A DNA stretch of 64,000 bases from Stieleria bergensis (GTDB lineage: Bacteria; Planctomycetota; Planctomycetia; Pirellulales; Pirellulaceae). The DNA is taken from assembly GCA_007745635.1 (NCBI GenBank), contig CP036272.1:4676140-4740139 (forward strand), written 5' to 3'. The notes under the pieces are model-generated. The model worked only from the letters and a program-made list of their open reading frames with translations. It was not told the origin of the DNA and did not search any database. A program made the translations under genes and the position numbers. This document shows positions 63,087 through 64,000 of this stretch, one piece after another. The first letter of the stretch is position 1, and the number at the start of each line of letters is the position of its first letter.

Positions 63087-63400
63087 CAAACCAATCCATG
63101 GAAACAACGACCCATCCATTGCTGTCGGTAAACCCTCACCGAACAGCGTTACGGGGTCTCCATCGACCAGAATGAGGGACTGCCCTCACCAATTTTTTCC
63201 CAGAACGCATCCTCTGTGTTAATCGTTATAACCGCATCAGCCGCCTTGGCGTTCGCGGCGGTGTTGTCATCAAAACGCTCCCGCAAGCGGGAGAGTGCAG
63301 GCAACGGTTCTTTCAACAACACCCTCCGTCGGCCGGTTTGCAGTGGTGGCGCGCTGATGAATTTACAGAGTTGCAAGGCGGCGGCATTGATGACCTCAAT
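63087..63400. other. Spacer between the barrel gene and the second intron copy
   Basis: About 310 bases. CTCCCGCAAGCGGGAG is a perfect hairpin at 63278-63293, related to the one near the first intron. The open frame crossing into the intron is not protein-like and is rejected. The barrel gene promoter should lie here. Confidence 0.55.
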
Positions 63401-64000
63401 GGCCGGCCGGGGAGGGTTTCGTTGTGACTGCCTGTGGTTGGCGTTGCCAACCACTTCAGTCACGGTAGGAACGGCCGTTTCCGGCCGCCCCCCGCACAGA
63501 TCCGTACTTGAGTGTTGTCTCATACGGCTCCTGCCTTGATTCGGGCGCGAAATCGTTGATCTGGATACGGGTGGCGTACCTTGGCGTGAGGGAGGTAGGT
63601 CAGCAGCAACCGTTTCATGCGAGGCCAAGGCCAGCGATGGCGTTGGCTGCGACGACGAAGCGTACGCAACCATAGACGGCTAACCTCGTCCCGAAATCGA
63701 CGTAGGCGGCTCACATTGCCTGGGACGGCATAGTAGGCCAGCCAGCCGCGGACCACACTACCCAGCCACCGACCTTGTTGGCCGACTGACTGGTGTCGCC
63801 GACGATGAAGCTCCGCCTTGATTGCCGAGAGGGTACGAGCCATTCGGCTCGCGATCGTCTCGCGGCGAATCATGAACCACCCCGTCTTTGGGCTGGTATC
63901 ACAGCGGTGCGTGAAACCGAGAAAATCGAACGTCTCCGGTCGACCGTCTCCTCGCTCAGATCGACGCTCGATCGCATAACGACCAAACTCGAGCAAGCGA
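63401..64000 (-). mobile_element. Second group II intron copy, 3' part (cut by window edge)
   Basis: From 63401 to the window end the sequence matches 53989-54588 with only about nine substitutions. It includes the 58-nt segment, the domain VI and V region (domain V at 63499-63530), and the end of the intron-encoded protein. The same orientation, minus strand, applies. The 5' part is outside the window. Confidence 0.92.
63520..64000 (-). CDS. ltrA: Group II intron-encoded protein, C-terminal part (cut by window edge)
   Basis: This is the last 160 or so residues of the same protein as at 54108-55697. It differs at a few positions in the visible part (for example GRPETFDF for GRPDTFDF, LHRRRHQ for LRRRRHQ, LRTLRRRSQ for LRTLCRRSQ) and ends FRARIKAGAV. 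The frame stays open to the window edge and appears intact. The reverse transcriptase active site lies outside the window. Confidence 0.9.
   Translation of the reverse strand, partial: RLLEFGRYAIERRSERGDGRPETFDFLGFTHRCDTSPKTGWFMIRRETIASRMARTLSAIKAELHRRRHQSVGQQGRWLGSVVRGWLAYYAVPGNVSRLRRFRDEVSRLWLRTLRRRSQRHRWPWPRMKRLLLTYLPHAKVRHPYPDQRFRARIKAGAV

Noticed and set aside
63149..63673. Open frame on the minus strand crossing from the second intron into flanking DNA
   Set aside because: It reads through the intron's domain V region and the hairpin; its first half is antisense or out of frame to the real intron protein. The matching frame at the other copy breaks off. Not protein-like.

Overview
This is chromosomal DNA of a planctomycete, most likely a marine Pirellulaceae relative of Rhodopirellula. 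The evidence is the gene content: PVC-type dehydrogenase and cytochrome proteins, a large surface protein with dockerin-type repeats, a secreted sulfatase, GYF_2/zinc-ribbon and NPYAP-type membrane proteins, many secreted proteins of unknown function, and core genes scattered singly with long spacers. I recognised no tRNA, rRNA, CRISPR array or prophage. The mobile DNA is a complete group II intron and the 3' part of a second, nearly identical one.

Layout. 0-5 kb (minus strand): the start of a P-loop ATPase gene cut by the window edge, a small secreted protein, a zinc-ribbon/GYF protein, and a four-gene coupled operon of a HAMP-type membrane protein plus three TadE/TadG-like pseudopilins. 5.3-6.3 kb: a glycine-rich RRM protein with a clear terminator, then an unknown protein. 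6.5-10.1 kb: a PVC dehydrogenase and a separate c-type cytochrome in one operon. 10.4-16.7 kb: hemL, then three signalling genes on the minus strand (RegB-like histidine kinase, PP2C phosphatase, and a GAF/SpoIIE-like protein that appears to have lost its metal ligands). 17-25 kb: exported proteins, including a TolC-like outer membrane lipoprotein and two related proteins with Gly/Ala-rich tails. 25.9-28.6 kb: an adenylate-forming enzyme and an aldehyde dehydrogenase that together look like an acid-reducing pair. 28.6-32.3 kb: an orphan ABC ATPase, a secreted protein and an enolase-superfamily enzyme. 33.2-38.2 kb: a 1666-residue surface protein with a metzincin zinc motif and dockerin repeats, preceded by a leader rich in inverted repeats and followed by a textbook terminator. 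38.6-53.9 kb: HEAT lipoprotein, small membrane proteins, aroA, sulfatase, a UvrD-type helicase, a DUF2237 protein, a TPR membrane protein, an RluD-type pseudouridine synthase, a HemN/HemW-like radical SAM protein overlapping a lipoyl H-protein-like gene, and an AroH-type chorismate mutase. 54-64 kb: group II intron, PH-like membrane protein, ndk, dnaA, dnaB, a 7 x 17-bp tandem array, a beta-barrel protein, and the second intron copy.

How the genes work together. dnaA and dnaB sit side by side, and one perfect DnaA box lies upstream of dnaA. aroA and the AroH-type gene belong to the shikimate/aromatic pathway; hemL and possibly the HemN/HemW-like gene belong to tetrapyrrole metabolism. The PP2C and histidine-kinase genes probably form one operon. 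The two introns lie in the same orientation about 9.4 kb apart and bracket the replication genes.

No well-known novel defence or secretion system is visible. The best leads are a shared 58-nt hairpin-bearing extension downstream of the predicted 3' end of both introns, the acid-reductase pair, the radical SAM/lipoyl-protein pair, the degenerate SpoIIE-like protein, and the structured leader of the giant surface protein. All calls come from reading the sequence; no database search was run.
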